64,000 nucleotides of DNA from Litsea cubeba (taxonomy: Eukaryota; Streptophyta; Magnoliopsida; Laurales; Lauraceae), in the NCBI GenBank assembly GCA_012931725.1, contig CM022949.1, forward strand, positions 6,399,011 through 6,463,010, given 5' to 3'. A program made the translations under genes and the position numbers. The notes beneath the pieces were generated by a model. It did no database searches. It was not told where the DNA came from and saw only the letters and a list, made by a program, of their open reading frames with translations. Each line of letters begins with the position of its first letter. Position 1 is the stretch's first letter. Below are positions 9,492 to 22,900 of this stretch, piece after piece.

Positions 9492-12400
9492 ATGGCAGCT
9501 TCACTAACCATTACTTTCGATGAAAACAAGCACCAACTCATGCTTCAACAGAAGCAAACCACGCGCACCTACAAGCGCCCAATCAGCTGTCGAAGCGTCA
9601 ACTCCCTCGGCAACTCTCTGAACTCCGGGTCGACCTCGACTCCCTGGACTATCGTCTTTGGGACGCTGGGACCATTCCCACTTCTTGAGGAACAAACTGC
9701 TCCCTCCAAGAAGCAGAAACTCGCCTCTCAACATGTCACTACCGTGACACCAAAGGCGGGCACCAGAAGGCCTGAAGCCCGTGGCAGCCCCACGAAGCCT
9801 CAACCTGCAAACAACCAGGTCTACCCCAAGACTTGGTCCCCAAGACCTTCACCAAAACAGAGAAGGTCCCAGACATTCACTAAGCCAGCATTCCTGGCCC
9901 CACTCAAGGAGAACCAGTTCTATCCTCTTGCCTACATGAAAGAGGAGAGACCCATCTCCGACTTGACTTCCAAGTCATCCCAGCATGAGCCGGCTTGTTC
10001 CTACAAGCCCAAAATCAAGTCATGCATCACAAGGCCTCTACAAGCACCTGCTAAGGCCTACAAACCTGCAGTTCGACCCTTCATCTCTACAGGAGCCGAA
10101 CTTCAAAAATTCAAAGCTTCGCTGCAACAGGCGAAGGACAGGGTCCGCATCCTGTCCTTGCCCAGCTACAAAGAAGACAGGCTCGGCTGCTGCGCCCGAG
10201 GGAGCACATCCTTCATCGTCAAAGCCCAGTCAGAGCTGACCGAAGCTCAAATTGCTCGTCGTATACGCCGCCGCGCGTCATACCGACAAAAGAGACTAGA
10301 GAAGCAAAGGACCCAGCCTCCCACACTTCAAGTCTCTCCCAAATGGGTCGAAAAAGAAAGACCCAACCAAGTTGCTGCCGTCTATATGGTTGGAAAAACC
10401 AGAAGGCGCCAAAAATCAGCAACAAAAATCCATGTCCGACGTCCGATGACCCGCAGCGTCTCCAGGACAAGAAGACATTCAGAAGAATCCCCTGCTCCTT
10501 CAAGCAAAGGACAGCAGAGTGATCCTTCCTCAAGCTCTTCTTCAAAAAGAATGAGCCCCAGCTCAGTCACCAGGACAGTTTCTTCATTCGAATCACGAAG
10601 GATGAATGTCTTGGCTACAAATTCTGAGCCACCACCCCGCAATCCACCTCCAGAAGATGCGATCACCCGCATCCAGCAGTTGGAACAGGGCCAGCAGAGG
10701 ATTGAAACTCTGATGGAAAACCTTCTCCTCGCCTTCCAAAATCAGGCGAACAATGAACCTCCTCCGAATCATCAAAATGACGAGGTAAATGGAGAAGAAA
10801 ATGAGTCACGCGCCCTTACCAAAAAGGACGTAGACGGTATCCTCGCCAAAGCAAAAGAAGAGGATATACTCAAGGAGCATGGGATCAAGCCACCATATCC
10901 CTAATGGATGGACTCGGTCCCGTTCCCCACGAAATTCAAGCATCCTACTCTCCAAACATATACGGGGAAAGGATCAGCCAGACAGCACGTCATCCACTTC
11001 AAGATCCTGACGGGAGCTATCGCGGATCAAGATGCACTCAAGATCCGCCTCTTTGCAAGTACCCTAAAAGGTACGGCCTTCGATTGGTACTCCACTCTGC
11101 CGGAGGACTCAATCCAAAACTGGGCCATGCTAGAGACACGCTTCCTGACTCACTTCAAAGGTGAAGATCATCCCGCTACTATGGCTCAGCTGTGCAGCCT
11201 AAAACAGGGGGAGAATGAATCAACATATGACTTCATTCACAAGTGAAAAGCAATGGCATACAAATGCTCTGATGTATTGCCACAAGCGTCGCTAGTCGAC
11301 ATCTGCCGAAACAACATGAGAGCCAGAATCCGCTCCATGATCATCGGCAACAAATCAAAAAACCTGGGAGAACTCCTAGAAGCTTCCATGGAAGCTGAAA
11401 TGGTGATTAAAGACCTCAACAGTCAGAAATCATCAAGAAAAGAGCCAACCGCCATTGCAACCTCTAGACCAAAGAAAAAAGAGGTCCTCAATGTGCAGAC
11501 CAAGTCAGCTCCTCAGCCACCAAAGAAAGCTGAAAATAAAGTTGCTGGTAAGAGACCTGAACTCTCAGATGCCTTCAAAGAACGAGTAGAGAAGAAATAC
11601 CCGTTTGATGAAGATGTTGATGAAATCTTCGGGGCTCTTGTGGCAAACGGCAAGCTCACCTTGCCTGAACCAAAAAGACCAGGTGATGTTGGCAAAACCA
11701 ACGATCCTCGGTACTGTCCATACCACCAGATGATCTCGCATCCTCTCAATCAATGCTTCGTTGTGAGAGAGAAAATAAATGAGATGTGGAAAAACGGAGT
11801 CATCACCTTTGACAAAAACTATGGGTCTGCCTCCGTCAACATGGTGACATGTGGACAAACATCAAAATCATCGAAGAAGAAGATCATTACTTCCTTTGAG
11901 GTGATAAACTCAATCCAAGCGTCCGAGGAACTGGTTCCTTACCCGACACCAGACGGACAACCGATATGGGTACATCCCGATCTCCTGGAAGATGAAAATT
12001 GGGAGGTCGTGAAAATAAAGCCTACAGCTCAACAGCGAAGGCAGGCTAGGAAACATCTCCTCAAGCTCAAACGGCAAGAGAATACCCAGCCAAAACTAGA
12101 AGTCAAAGAAAAGGCAGAGGCTTCCTCTACCGCTTCACTGGAGGTAACAAAAACATCCCTTCCAGAGACTTCAAAGGGGGTAAGGAAATTCACTCTCAGT
12201 GATTTCATGCCACCTCAATTCAAAGAAGCCATGCAGGAGGCATCATACTCTTGCAATTCGGTAGTTGGATTCTCCATTGATGGATACGAATCCAGCGACA
12301 CCGATGATGGATTCGAATCCAACTACACAGATGAGTGGGAGGAGTCCCTTGAAACAGGAGAATATCTCTCCGATGAAGAATGGGTTCCTGAGTCTCATCT

Positions 12401-14066
12401 TATGCCAGTAATCTGGTATAACCCCCTACAGCCACAAGGATCCTGGTCTGATGATGAAGAAGACCAAGAAGCTGTACAAGAAAATGCTGCTGACCCAACA
12501 CCTCTCATTACTCCAGTGGAAATCAACAATGTTGAGCCACAAAGAGATGATGAAGAAGAAGATCCGGCTCCCATGCCTGATCTTGAAGAATATGCAAGGA
12601 TCTTGCAGCGACTCGCTCTAGAATAAGAGCAAGAACGCGTCAACGAGCCTCCTCGCAATCCAGAGCCTGAAGTCCCTGAAGACCACCAGGTACATCCTCC
12701 CTTAACTCCTGAAAATGGAGAAAATTGCTGGATAGACGATCCTCTCACATCCGAGGATGAGTCTGACTCCGATCAGGCAACGTCTCCCGTCAGAGCTTCT
12801 TGTAATGTAATAATTCGGGATTATAGCTCTTCCGAAGCATCGTCTGATGAGAGCACTTACACTCCGGCGACGCCTAGCAATATATCTTCTGGAGCCACCT
12901 CGTCTCACGTGACTTTCACTGAGATGACACCCTCTCAGGTTTCTTCTCCTGAGACCATGACTTCAAAGTTCACACCCTTCCTGACTGAAGAATTCCCAGC
13001 CATTGATGCTTGGGACGATGAATTAGTCAACGAAGAAGAAAGATTGCTGGATGTTGTTCAGGACTTGTTCCCGGAAAATGCTCCATGCAACACAATCACT
13101 GAGGATGGTAACTCTGCTGCTGATACATCCTCAGCAAATGAAAAACGACAGCCTCTTGATCCTGAAGACAATCTTCCAAACGAAGACCCTTCTCAAGAAG
13201 CTCTCGAAGTTGGTAGAGGCACCCGCTCTGGCCGGGACTACCACAAAAATTACAACCAATCTTCCTTTACATATGTAAATCCTTCGGGAAAAGATGTTGT
13301 AAGCGCCCCTAGTGGCAACAATGATGAACATGCAGGCCCTAAGGAGGCTTTCAAGTATGACTTGATTGAACACTTCAAGCACATACCTGCACGTCTGCAC
13401 ATCCTAGATTTGTTGCGAATGTCTCCGCACACTCGTGATAATCTCATTTCGGAATTACAAAAGCTGAATGAGGATGTCGACAAACATGCCCCGCAAGTCC
13501 TCCAAATTGAAATGGATTACCGGGTCAAAAACTCAGAAGCCTCCTCAAAGGGAGAAAAGAAGAAAACTGAGGGATCATGCATTGAATGCCTCTCGGTTAA
13601 AAAAGCAGCCAGTGCAACCATCGCCTTCACAAAAGACGACCTCCTGCTTGGAGAAACCAGGCATAACCGACCCCTGTACTTCACAGGGTATATCAAGGAA
13701 ATGCCTATGCACAGAGTTCAGATCGACCCAGGTTCTGCACTCAACCTCATCTCCACATCGGCTCTTGAGGAGTTGGGCATCCCACCCAGCAAACTGAGCC
13801 ACACATCTGTATCTATCTTTGGATACGATGGGAGTACTCAAAGGCCTATCGGTAAAATCAGGTTCAAGTTGCAGATCGGTGATCTTATCTCTGAGATCAC
13901 AGTGTATGCAATAAAGACCCCTTCATGCTACAACATCCTTCTCGGACGCCCTTGGATCCATGAGAATGGTGTTGTCCCTTCAACTCTACATCAATGCATC
14001 AAGTTTGTTGGCGACGACGGCATGATACATCGAGTCTTTGTGGACAGAAAAACCCTTCAAAGGTAA
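9492..14066 (+). pseudogene. Element B gag and protease, interrupted
   Basis: The chosen ATG (9,492) has good context (AACAATGGC). The first ~470 codons are a basic, Pro/Ser/Lys-rich extension with no recognised domain. A capsid domain of the Retrotrans_gag type follows (about 10,908-11,400; motif GTAFDWYSTL), then a Cys/His motif CPYHQMISHPLNQC (about 11,717), a long acidic linker (12,240-13,200), and an aspartic protease with IDPGSALN (13,721) and a later ILLGRPW segment. In-frame stops lie at 10,902 (TAA), 11,244 (TGA) and 12,624 (TAA), and the frame is lost in a run of five A near 14,047-14,052. The DPG form of the protease site is common in Tat elements. The breaks mean this copy cannot make its own Gag-Pol. 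Confidence 0.85.
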
Positions 14067-17000
14067 AGAAGTCCACTTCGCAGACTCACAGATGTATGAA
14101 GGTGAAAAAGAAGAAGAGGAAAAGCACACAGCATCCTTTGCCGAAAATCTCCAGAAAGATAAAGGCAAAGCTCCTCAACAATCACCGGAAGAAAACAAAC
14201 CATCCGGTAAATCTGAAGAGAGCATTCAAACTCCCTTCATCATCTCCCTCAAATCTTCAAAGCCTTTGGTCATCACAACTAAAGTGAAGAAGGCAAAACA
14301 AAAGCCTGGGGGCAAATTTGTTGTCTCTTTCGTGTCTATCATGCAAGACACGGACTAGGATTCAGAGCAAGAAGACGACACATCGTCAAGCCAAGCTGAC
14401 ACCCAGCAAGTTCAGCCTGCTCTTACTCCAATGGAGACAACTTCTGACATAGAAGATCCTACGTCAGCTTCCTTCGTTGTTCCAGCAACTTCAACAAAGG
14501 AAAAGCCGATCTTCTTCCATAGATCGGATGCTTCTTCATCAAACTCCATGCTTGAACCTTTCCAAAATAAAGGTACGCCTCAACTATCCTTATATAGTTC
14601 TGTGGCATAAGCTATTATGAAGAAAATGGGCTATGACGCTCAAAACCCAGTCGATTTGGGAGAAGGACGCGGTATTCTCACGCCATTGGGGCCCGTCTTG
14701 ACCAAAAGCCAGCTGGAAGATTGGAGACTCTACGGCTATGTAGAAAAGTCTTCACACGGGTTAGGGTATGATCCTGACACTCCCTTGAGACAGTTGACAC
14801 AAAGGCTTAAAAGTCAATATACTGACCAAGCCTCAACATCTCAAATCAATGAAGACATCGATCTCCCTGGATATCTCTTTCATGAGTCACCTGACAAAGA
14901 TCCAGGAAGCTCATCCAATTGGCACGATTTCTCCGAAAATGAAGAGGAGTTGTCCGATGGCACAGACGTGTGGACTTCTGACCCAGAAGAACCCTCATCT
15001 CCAAAAGAAGTAGCCTACTTCGACTCGGTTTCAACAGGCGATTGGGATCATCTCATAGCAAGCCTTGGGAAAATTACCGATCAAAAAGACCCGTGGAAAG
15101 GAACAAAGCCTTGGTCTGGAAATGCCCTTGAAACCCCAGAAGGTTTCGTTGAGCTGGAAGCCTCCGAAAATATTGTGGAGGAACCACCTTCGAACCTTCC
15201 AACAGAAGATCCTGTTCAAAAGATAGACTTGGGAACACCAGACAACCCACGTCCTGTATTCATAAGCAAGAATATAAAGGATGATGAGTTACCCGAGTAT
15301 ATCGCCTTTCTTCGTGAGTTCGTTGATTGCTTTGCATGGTCTTACGCTGAAATGCCAGGCTTAGACCCCAAAATAGCAGTTCACAAACTCAATCTTCAAG
15401 AAGACATCAAGCCTGTCAAGCAAGGCCAAAGAAGATTCCGTCCAGATGTGATGGATAAAATTGAACAAGAAGTTCAAAAACTCAAAAGCGTCGGCTTCAT
15501 CCGTGAGGAACAACATCCTGAATGGTTGGCCAACATTGTCCCCGTGACAAAGAAAAATGGGCAGATCAGGGTCTGTATTGATTATAGAGACCTGAATGGC
15601 GCATGCCCAAAAGATGAATTTCCGCTCCCCATACCAGAGGTAATGATTGATAATACCTGTGGATTCGAGCGAATGACATTCATGGATGGTTTCTCTGGCT
15701 ACAATCAGATAAAGATGCATCCTGAGGATGAAAAACATACATCCTTTCGAACCCCATTTGGCGTGTATTGTTACACTGTCATGCCATTTGGTCTTAAGAA
15801 TGCTGGTGCCACATATCAGAGGGCTATGATGAAAATATTCCAAGATATGCAGCACAAGACGGTTGAATGTTACGTTGATGACCTCGCCGTCAAAAGCAAA
15901 AGAAAAGAAGATCATCTCAAAAACCTTCGAGAAGTCTTCCTCCGGCTTCGCAAACACAAACTGCGAATGAATCCATTGAAATGCTTCTTCGGCGTCTCGT
16001 CGGGTAAGTTCCTCGGATTCTTAGTTCGGAAAGCTGGAATAGAGCTTGACCCCGTAAAAGTCAAAGCCATTCTAGAAATGCCCTCTCCAAGAACCTTGAG
16101 AGAACTCAAAGGGCTTCAAGGGAGATTGGCCTACATCAGACGGTTCATCTCCAATCTTTCGGGGAAATGCCGTCCATTCTCCCGGTTGATGAAAAAGGGT
16201 GTAAACTTTGTCTGGGATGCTGACTGTGAAGCTGCTTTCCAAGACATCAAGTCATACCTGACAAAACCTCCAGTGTTAGCTGCTCCTACCACTGGAAAAC
16301 CATTCATGTTGTACACAAGAGCCCTTGATCACTCTCTGGGAGCTCTGCTTGCGCAAGAAAATGATCAAAGAAAAGAAGCTGCTCTATATTACCTCAGCCG
16401 CATGCTAGTAGGTGCAGAGCATCGCTACTCTCCAGTCGAAAAAGAATGTCTTGCAGTGATGTTCGCCGTACAAAAGCTGCATCACTACTTGCTTTCCAAC
16501 ACAGTATACCTGGTCTCGAGGGTCAACCTCCTGAAGGTCCTTGTCACAAAGGCAGGTTCTCTCAATGCTCGACTGGCAAAATGGTCCATCCTTCTGTCAC
16601 AATTTGATATTAGGTATGTACCACAAAAAGCAATCAAAGGGCAAGCTCTAGCGGACTTCCTCGCAGAGCATCCATTGTCTAAAGATTCTCCACTCAGAGA
16701 TGATCTCCCAGACGAACCAGTCTACAATGTGGAGACTTTCTCACAAAGTGCCTCCTGGGATATGTACTTTGACGGTGCAACCAGGACAAATGAAAAAAGA
16801 CAGCTGATCTCGGGAGTTGGCATCCTCTTTGTTAGCCCCGACAAATACATGATTCCACACGCTTTCTCGCTACTGGAACCATGCACAAACAATGCAGCTG
16901 AATATCAAGCTCTGATCTTAGGATTGGAACTCGCCATCGAATCCGGTATCACCATGCTGGAAGTCTTTGGAGACTCTCAACTGATCGTCAACCAGATGAA

Positions 17001-18549
17001 TCAGAAATTTGAAGTCAGGAAGCCAGATTTGTTGCCCTACTACAACAAGGCACAATCACTTCTGCAAAAGTTTGACATCTGTCACATCACCCACATTCGT
17101 AGAGGTGAAAACATACGTGCAGATGCCCTAGCCGGACTTGCCGCATCCATGGCAATCCAGGAAGGGGAAAACATGCAAATCACAGTGTGCGAAAGAAGAA
17201 TCCTTCCTCCTCTTAACACACACCAAGCAGTTGCTGAATGCCACCAAGTGGTCGGAAGTCGGATTTCAATCCTTCAAACTTCAATCGGCGACTGGAGGGA
17301 TCCGTTCATTGATTACATTATGTTCGGAATCCTACCTGAAGATCCAAAAGAACGGGTAAGCATCCAAAGGCGAACCCCAAGCTTCCATTTGGATATTCCT
17401 TCAAAAATCCTTTACAGGAAATCCTTCAACGGAGTACTTCTACGCTGCTTGTCACAACAAGAGGCTGAAGAAACACTCAAAGAAGTTCATGCTGGTCTTT
17501 GTGGATCTCATCAGGCTGGACCTAAGCTCTATGATCAGATAAAAAGGTTAGGATATTATTGGCCTACCATGGTAGCTGACGCAATGCAATTTGCTAAGCG
17601 CTGCCAACAATGCCAAGTTCATGGAGATTATATTCACATGCCTCCAGAATGGCTGCATCCTACAGCGATCTCATGGCCTTTCGAAGCCTGGGGTATGGAC
17701 ATCATAGGTCCTATTTCTCCCCCTTCGAGCAAAGGTCATCGCTTCATCTTCGCCGCTACGGATTATTTCTCCAAGTGGTCAGAAGCATTTGCGTTTAACG
17801 ATATGAAGACCTCATCAGTCCTTCACTTCCTGCGCACCAACATCATTTTTCGTTTCGGCATACCCAAAAGATTCGTCCATGATAACGGACCACAGTTCCG
17901 GGATCATCGATTCTACAGGTTTTGCGACAAATACAAAATCCAAAGCTGTCCTTCGACTCCATACAATCCGGCAGCAAACGGGTTAGCAGAAGCTTTCAAC
18001 AAGACACTCTGCAAAATCCTCAAAAAAATGGTCTCTAGTCACAAAAGAGACTGGAGCAACAAAATGTCCGAAGCTTTGTGGGCCTATCGAACCACCGTTC
18101 GAGGACCAACCCATAGCACACCATTCTCCTTGGTCTATGGATGCGAAGCTGTCGTGCCCTTGGAAGTACAAATTCCTTCCTTGAGGGTATCCTTGCAAAA
18201 TGACATGACTCAAGAAAGCAATGTCAAATTGTGACTCCATGAGCTGGACAATCTCGATGAGAAACGGCTCGAAGCTCAACAAAGCATTGAACTTTACCAA
18301 GCACGTATGGCAGGATCTTTCGATAAAAAGGTCAGGCAACGCGCCTACAAAAAGAATGACTTGGTTCTTGCGGTAAAAAGACCAATGGTCTCCGCTCACA
18401 AGTCCAAAGGAAAATTTGAGCCAAAATGGGAGGGACCCTACGTCATCGACAAGGTTTTCTCTAATGGCGCATACGCACTCCTAAACATGGAAGGTGACAG
18501 ATGTATGCTGCCCATCAACGGCAAGTTCTTAAAGCGGTACTACCCTTGA
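14053..18549 (+). pseudogene. Element B pol: RT, RNase H, second RNase H and integrase
   Basis: The frame shifts relative to gag-PR and then runs almost unbroken. A charged linker (14,053-14,610) carries stops at 14,356 (TAG) and 14,608 (TAA). Then come a KMGYD...GEGRG segment (about 14,620-14,690, faintly G-patch-like), reverse transcriptase with YVDDLAVKS (15,871), a degenerate retroviral-type RNase H (about 16,300-16,670), a second archaeal-type RNase H (about 16,756-17,150; YFDGAT, NNAAEYQAL, FGDSQL), and integrase with an H-C zinc module (17,488-17,620), WGMDIIGP (17,692), DNGPQF (17,881) and NGLAEAFNK (about 17,980). A TGA at 18,232 splits off the integrase C-terminal part, which ends at 18,549. 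Two RNase H domains define the Tat clade. Catalytic motifs look conserved. Confidence 0.9.
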
Positions 18550-18903
18550 AGACTTACCCAACTGGGTAAGAGCAATGCCTGCACGGCCAAAGCCGGTTTC
18601 CAGGTACACGCTCGCTAAACCCACCCTTTTTTAGAATTTTCATATCAAATGTTGAAATTTCTAGAAATCTAAAACAATGCTTACTTTCATCGTTTCATTG
18701 TTCAAAAAAAAAATATCCAAGTTTAGGAACCTTTCCCTAACTTGACCAAAATTTTCAACCCTTGAACCCAAAATTCATGGTTTGAAACAAAATCCGGATT
18801 CAGGGATTTCCACCCTAGTCCACCCTGCCTTTTACCGCCAAAATGGTTTTAGGTCAAAACTTATGACCCTCGTGTCTTTAAACAAAAAAAAATAGTTTTT
18901 TCA
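18550..18903 (+). other. Start of the 3' non-coding region of element B
   Basis: No gene or clear repeat is seen here; the sequence is A-rich and leads into the tandem arrays. Confidence 0.5.
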
Positions 18904-19365
18904 AAAACCGCGAGGAAGCGACGCTTAGTCGATACTCGCACAAATCGGAAGCAAGCGAACCACGTTCGACACTTCCAAAATCGCAGGGAAGCGACATTTC
19001 GTCGGTACTTGCAAAATCCAAAACTGTGGAGATGCAACATTTCAGTTGATATCCACAACCCAAATTTCAAAGGTTCGGAAAAACCTAAAAAACTGTGGAG
19101 ACGCAACATTTCAGTTGATATCCATAACCCAAAGGTTCGAGAAAACCACAAAATTTCAAAATCGTGGGGAAACGACATCAAGTCAGTACCCGCAAAACCA
19201 AAATTTTTGAAAAGCAAGGATGCGACATTCCATCGATACTTGCACCCAAATCCGCGAGGATGCGACATTCCATCAATACTCGCAACCGAATGAGCAAGGA
19301 TGCGACATTCCATCGATACTTGCAAGAACATTCAGCAGGGAGGCGACCTTTAGTCGATACTTGCA
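18904..19365 (+). repeat. Degenerate tandem array, about nine copies, in the 3' region of element B
   Basis: Related units begin near 18,904, 18,976, 19,022, 19,091, 19,161, 19,212, 19,251, 19,291 and 19,334. Each has a core like GATGCGACATTCCATCGATA followed by CTTGC. Spacing varies from about 40 to 70 bp, so the copies are old and uneven. Confidence 0.75.
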
Positions 19366-19378
19366 TTTTTTGAAAACC

Positions 19379-19640
19379 AAACCGGCTATAAATGCCATCA
19401 AAACAGGCTATAAATGCCACAAACCGGCTATCAATGCCACCAAAACAAAACCGGCTATCAATGCCACAAACAAAAAAAAACTTGGATTTAAAAAAAAAAA
19501 AAACGGCTATCAATGCCACCAAAACAAAACCGGCTATCAATGCCACAAACAAAAAACCGGCTATCAATGCCACAAGAAAAGCTGGCTCTCATGCCAAAAT
19601 TGGCTTCCATGCCACAAACAAAAACCTGGCTTTCATGCCA
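19379..19640 (+). repeat. GGCTATMAATGCCA-type short repeats in the 3' region of element B
   Basis: About ten copies of GGCTAT(A/C)AATGCCA and diverged relatives (GGCTCTCATGCC, GGCTTTCATGCC), separated by A/C-rich spacers. The same core occurs in the LTR of this element at 1-60 and about 27,976-28,030. Confidence 0.75.
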
Positions 19641-19684
19641 AAACAATCACTTAACAAAAGATTTTCACAAAATGACAACCTTTT

Positions 19685-19820
19685 GATCAAATCCCATTTA
19701 GCAATTACTTTTATCACAAAAAGATTCAAGTGAGCGTAGGGATAACAAAAAAAAGAAAGCATCCCATTTAGCAATTACTTTTATCACAAAAAGATTCAAG
19801 TGAGCGTAGGGATAACAAAA
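19685..19820 (+). repeat. Two-copy direct repeat of about 65 bp
   Basis: The segment starting ATCCCATTTAGCAATTACTT and ending in GAGCGTAGGGATAACAAAA occurs twice in a row, at about 19,689-19,752 and 19,761-19,820, almost without change. A-rich low-complexity sequence follows to 19,927. Confidence 0.85.
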
Positions 19821-19927
19821 AAAAAAAGAGAAAGTGTTCACAAGCACTAAAAAAAAAGTACCAAAAAAATACAAGTGGTACCAAAAAAAAAGATAGTTTC
19901 TGTTATAAAAAAAATATATACAGGAGC

Positions 19928-22900
19928 TCAATCAAAAATGGTCTCCAGCCAAGAGTTCAGCTCCTTAAGCAAACTTTTGGCCTCATCCGTCAAGGATTCC
20001 AAGGCACGCTTCTTCAGGAACCTGCCATGAGATGCTGGGGTGGGCTGTAACCCTTCTTTCGCACTGGGAAGCTTCCCTCGAGCGGTTTTCCATTGTTTGT
20101 TCTCATAAGACTTCCTTTTGAGAACTCGAATGGCATCCGCAACTCGGTGAATCAGAGCAGTCTCCCTTTCACGAGCCTCTGTTATTTCAGTCCACTTGGC
20201 AGCGACTTGTGCCTGCAGATGCTCAAGACGTTTCCTGGCCTCATCGACCTCCCTATCAAGGATGTTAAGGTCATGTGTCAGCCCAATGATGGTTATCTCT
20301 TCTAAGTTCCTCTCTCGGACTGCCTGCTTCTTGCTTTCTGTAGCCTCATCCAGGTTAGATTGAGCCTTATCCGCAGGGTCCAAGAACATCTCCTTGAAGA
20401 ACTGATCGTCAGGAAAACCCATGGTCTCAAACCACTTGTCACCCAGCTCAATGATCCTATTAACGATCGCCCTGGCATCTGTGACATCCAGACCAGCCTC
20501 TTCAGCATCACCGAGAATCTCACGCACATGCTGGATCATGCTAAATCCGGCTTCCAAGTGCCCAGAAAAGAGAGTCTCAATCCAAGAGCTCAGAACTCGC
20601 ACCACCACCTTCTTCGCAAAAAGAATAGATGGCCCAGCTGAAGATTCGCCCAACTCCGTTGGTCGGCCGCTCAAGTCATCATCTGTTGAAAGAGTAACAA
20701 AAGAACTCTTTCCAGTTGAAGCTGCTCCTGCTCGGGAAGGAATCTCAGCGCGAGGAATCTCCTCAACATTGTCAAAGCTGATCCCAGGAGTCTCTACCTC
20801 TGGATTAACCTCTGGCATCCCTTGCTCTGGAAGCGACGGACCCTCCTCTGTCACTTCAAAACCTGCCAAAAGAAACACAAAAAGGTATGAATATAATCCT
20901 GTTTGAAAATCATTATCAGGGTTATAACTACAAAATACCTTCTTCGACGACTGGCGGAAACTTTCTTCCTCCATGAACTCATCGGAAGCATCATCAACAT
21001 TTGCGTCCATCGATGGTTCAAAGTCATCAGAACCCTGTGGCAAGTCAGCTGACAAAAAAAAATGTTAGCAAACCAAGTCACAAACTCAAAAAAAAAAAAA
21101 GAGCAAAAGAAGTCGTACCAATTGGAGATTCTGGATTTACTCCAGAGTCCCTCGGTTCTTCTTCATGTGCCTCAACAGGATCCATCACCACCTCATCGGT
21201 TGGGACCTCAGGCATCACCAAGTCTTCCTCTGCTAAAAAAAAAAAAAGAAAAAAAAGAAAAGCAGAAACAAGAAGCAAATCAGAACATGGAAAAAATCCC
21301 ATGAAAAGAAATGGAAAGAGAAAAAGGAAGAATCGTACCTTCACCGACGGTCTCTTCTTCTCGACTTCTCTTTTCTGGAGGCTCGTCAGCATCCATTGGC
21401 ACATCCTCATTGATAGTAAGAGGAACTTCCAAGTCAGGAGAGTCCTCATGCTGCCCCTTGCTGCGATGATGACTCCTCCCCCTCTTACCCCAGCGGGCTC
21501 GCTTCTTAGAGGAAACCTGCCCCACTGTCAGAGTCAGGTTTCCCACTTGACTCCTCACTGGATGGTCTACTCTTGCCAGTAGACTCCACGGAAGCTTGCC
21601 TCTGTGCCGCTTGCATCCAAGCGCCAAGTTCGGCTTCCTCCTGTTCTAGCTGCTCTAAAGCCTCATCAGGTATTTCTCGAACAGCTTCAGAACCAATGAC
21701 GCCCTGGTCACCGAGAAAGCCTATCTTGTGCTTCTCTCCAGAAAGGAAGGCCCAAACTTCCTCTCGCCGGACGCCATCCGACTTTCCAAGGCCCTTTCCA
21801 GATGCCAGCTTCACATCAAGCTCCTTCTTGGAAAGCCCCCGATATGCCGAAAAGCTCTCCGCGAACCACTTCGCAAAGCCGGCAGTCCGGGAAGTCAGCA
21901 ACACAGGATAAGAAATCATGGCTGTAGTGTCTTCAGCACTATAGAAAGCCGATGCATTTCTCCCGTCCTGTAAGCCTCCAAAGCGCTTCACCATGCTTGA
22001 AGGCGCTCCAACAACGCCTTGAGAAAAGCCCAGCTGCAAAGCAAAGCGAGGAGGGTACATACGGCTGGATGTCGACGAAAAGATGTCTACGGTACACCAT
22101 CGTGCCGACACGTATGCTGAAAAGCCACTCTCTCTCTGCATTTGTCAAGGAATAATGCCTTCCCGACCCCGCCCTGGTAGAGTCTCGGGAGGCACCAAAA
22201 TCAAAAGCCTTCTTCCGCAACTCCGGAGAAAGCTTCACTGAAGACTGCCCCATCTCGACGTCCCTGAACCGTTGTATCCTCATGCGGGCAAACAAAAGTG
22301 ATTCGGACACGGCTTTGCCCTTAGCCAGTCGAATCATCAGAGGATCATCATCCTGTGCAGCACCCAGCCGATGGAAGCCAGGACAGTGGTATACATACCA
22401 CGAATAAAAGATATGGGCTGAAAATACCCTATTCATGGGAAGCCCAAGCCGAACCAAAAAAGCAGCAGCCTGCAGTTCGGTACACAGGTAGGAGTAAAGA
22501 GCTGGCACCAAAGCAAGCTGCTCTCCAAACGCCATCTGACAAGCCGGAAAAATACAATGCGGCCTGATGTGCGTTCCATCTCCTCCAGCAAAAATAGCCT
22601 CACCAAGCCAATAAGTGAGGTAAACAGCGAAATCTCTCCGCAGTGCAATGTCAGGACATATGGCATTTGTACTTGCACAGAAATCTCTCAACTCTTCTTG
22701 CATGGCCAAGATCTTCTTTGAACTTGGATCCTGAGCTCCGGCTTCGTGGGTCACGCTATCAAAAGACTCCCTGCTATCAGAAAAGTTGGGGAATGAAGAG
22801 CTAAAACTCTTCCAACTGCTGGATCTAACTTTCAAACCCTCATTCTCCTTCAAAAAATCATAGAAGGCGACGAGCTGAAAGTATAGAAGCCTGAACTCCT

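Noticed and set aside
10219..10775. Minus-strand open frames of 60-108 codons opposite element B gag.
   Set aside because: They are shadows of a compositionally biased gag region with no splice sites or promoter near.
14063..14612. A possible Ogre-type intron between protease and RT in element B, starting at GTAAAG (14,063) and removing both stops.
   Set aside because: The best acceptor (ATAAG at 14,611) gives the wrong phase, and the charged linker reads as coding in the shifted frame; a one-base indel in the A run near 14,050 explains the break better.
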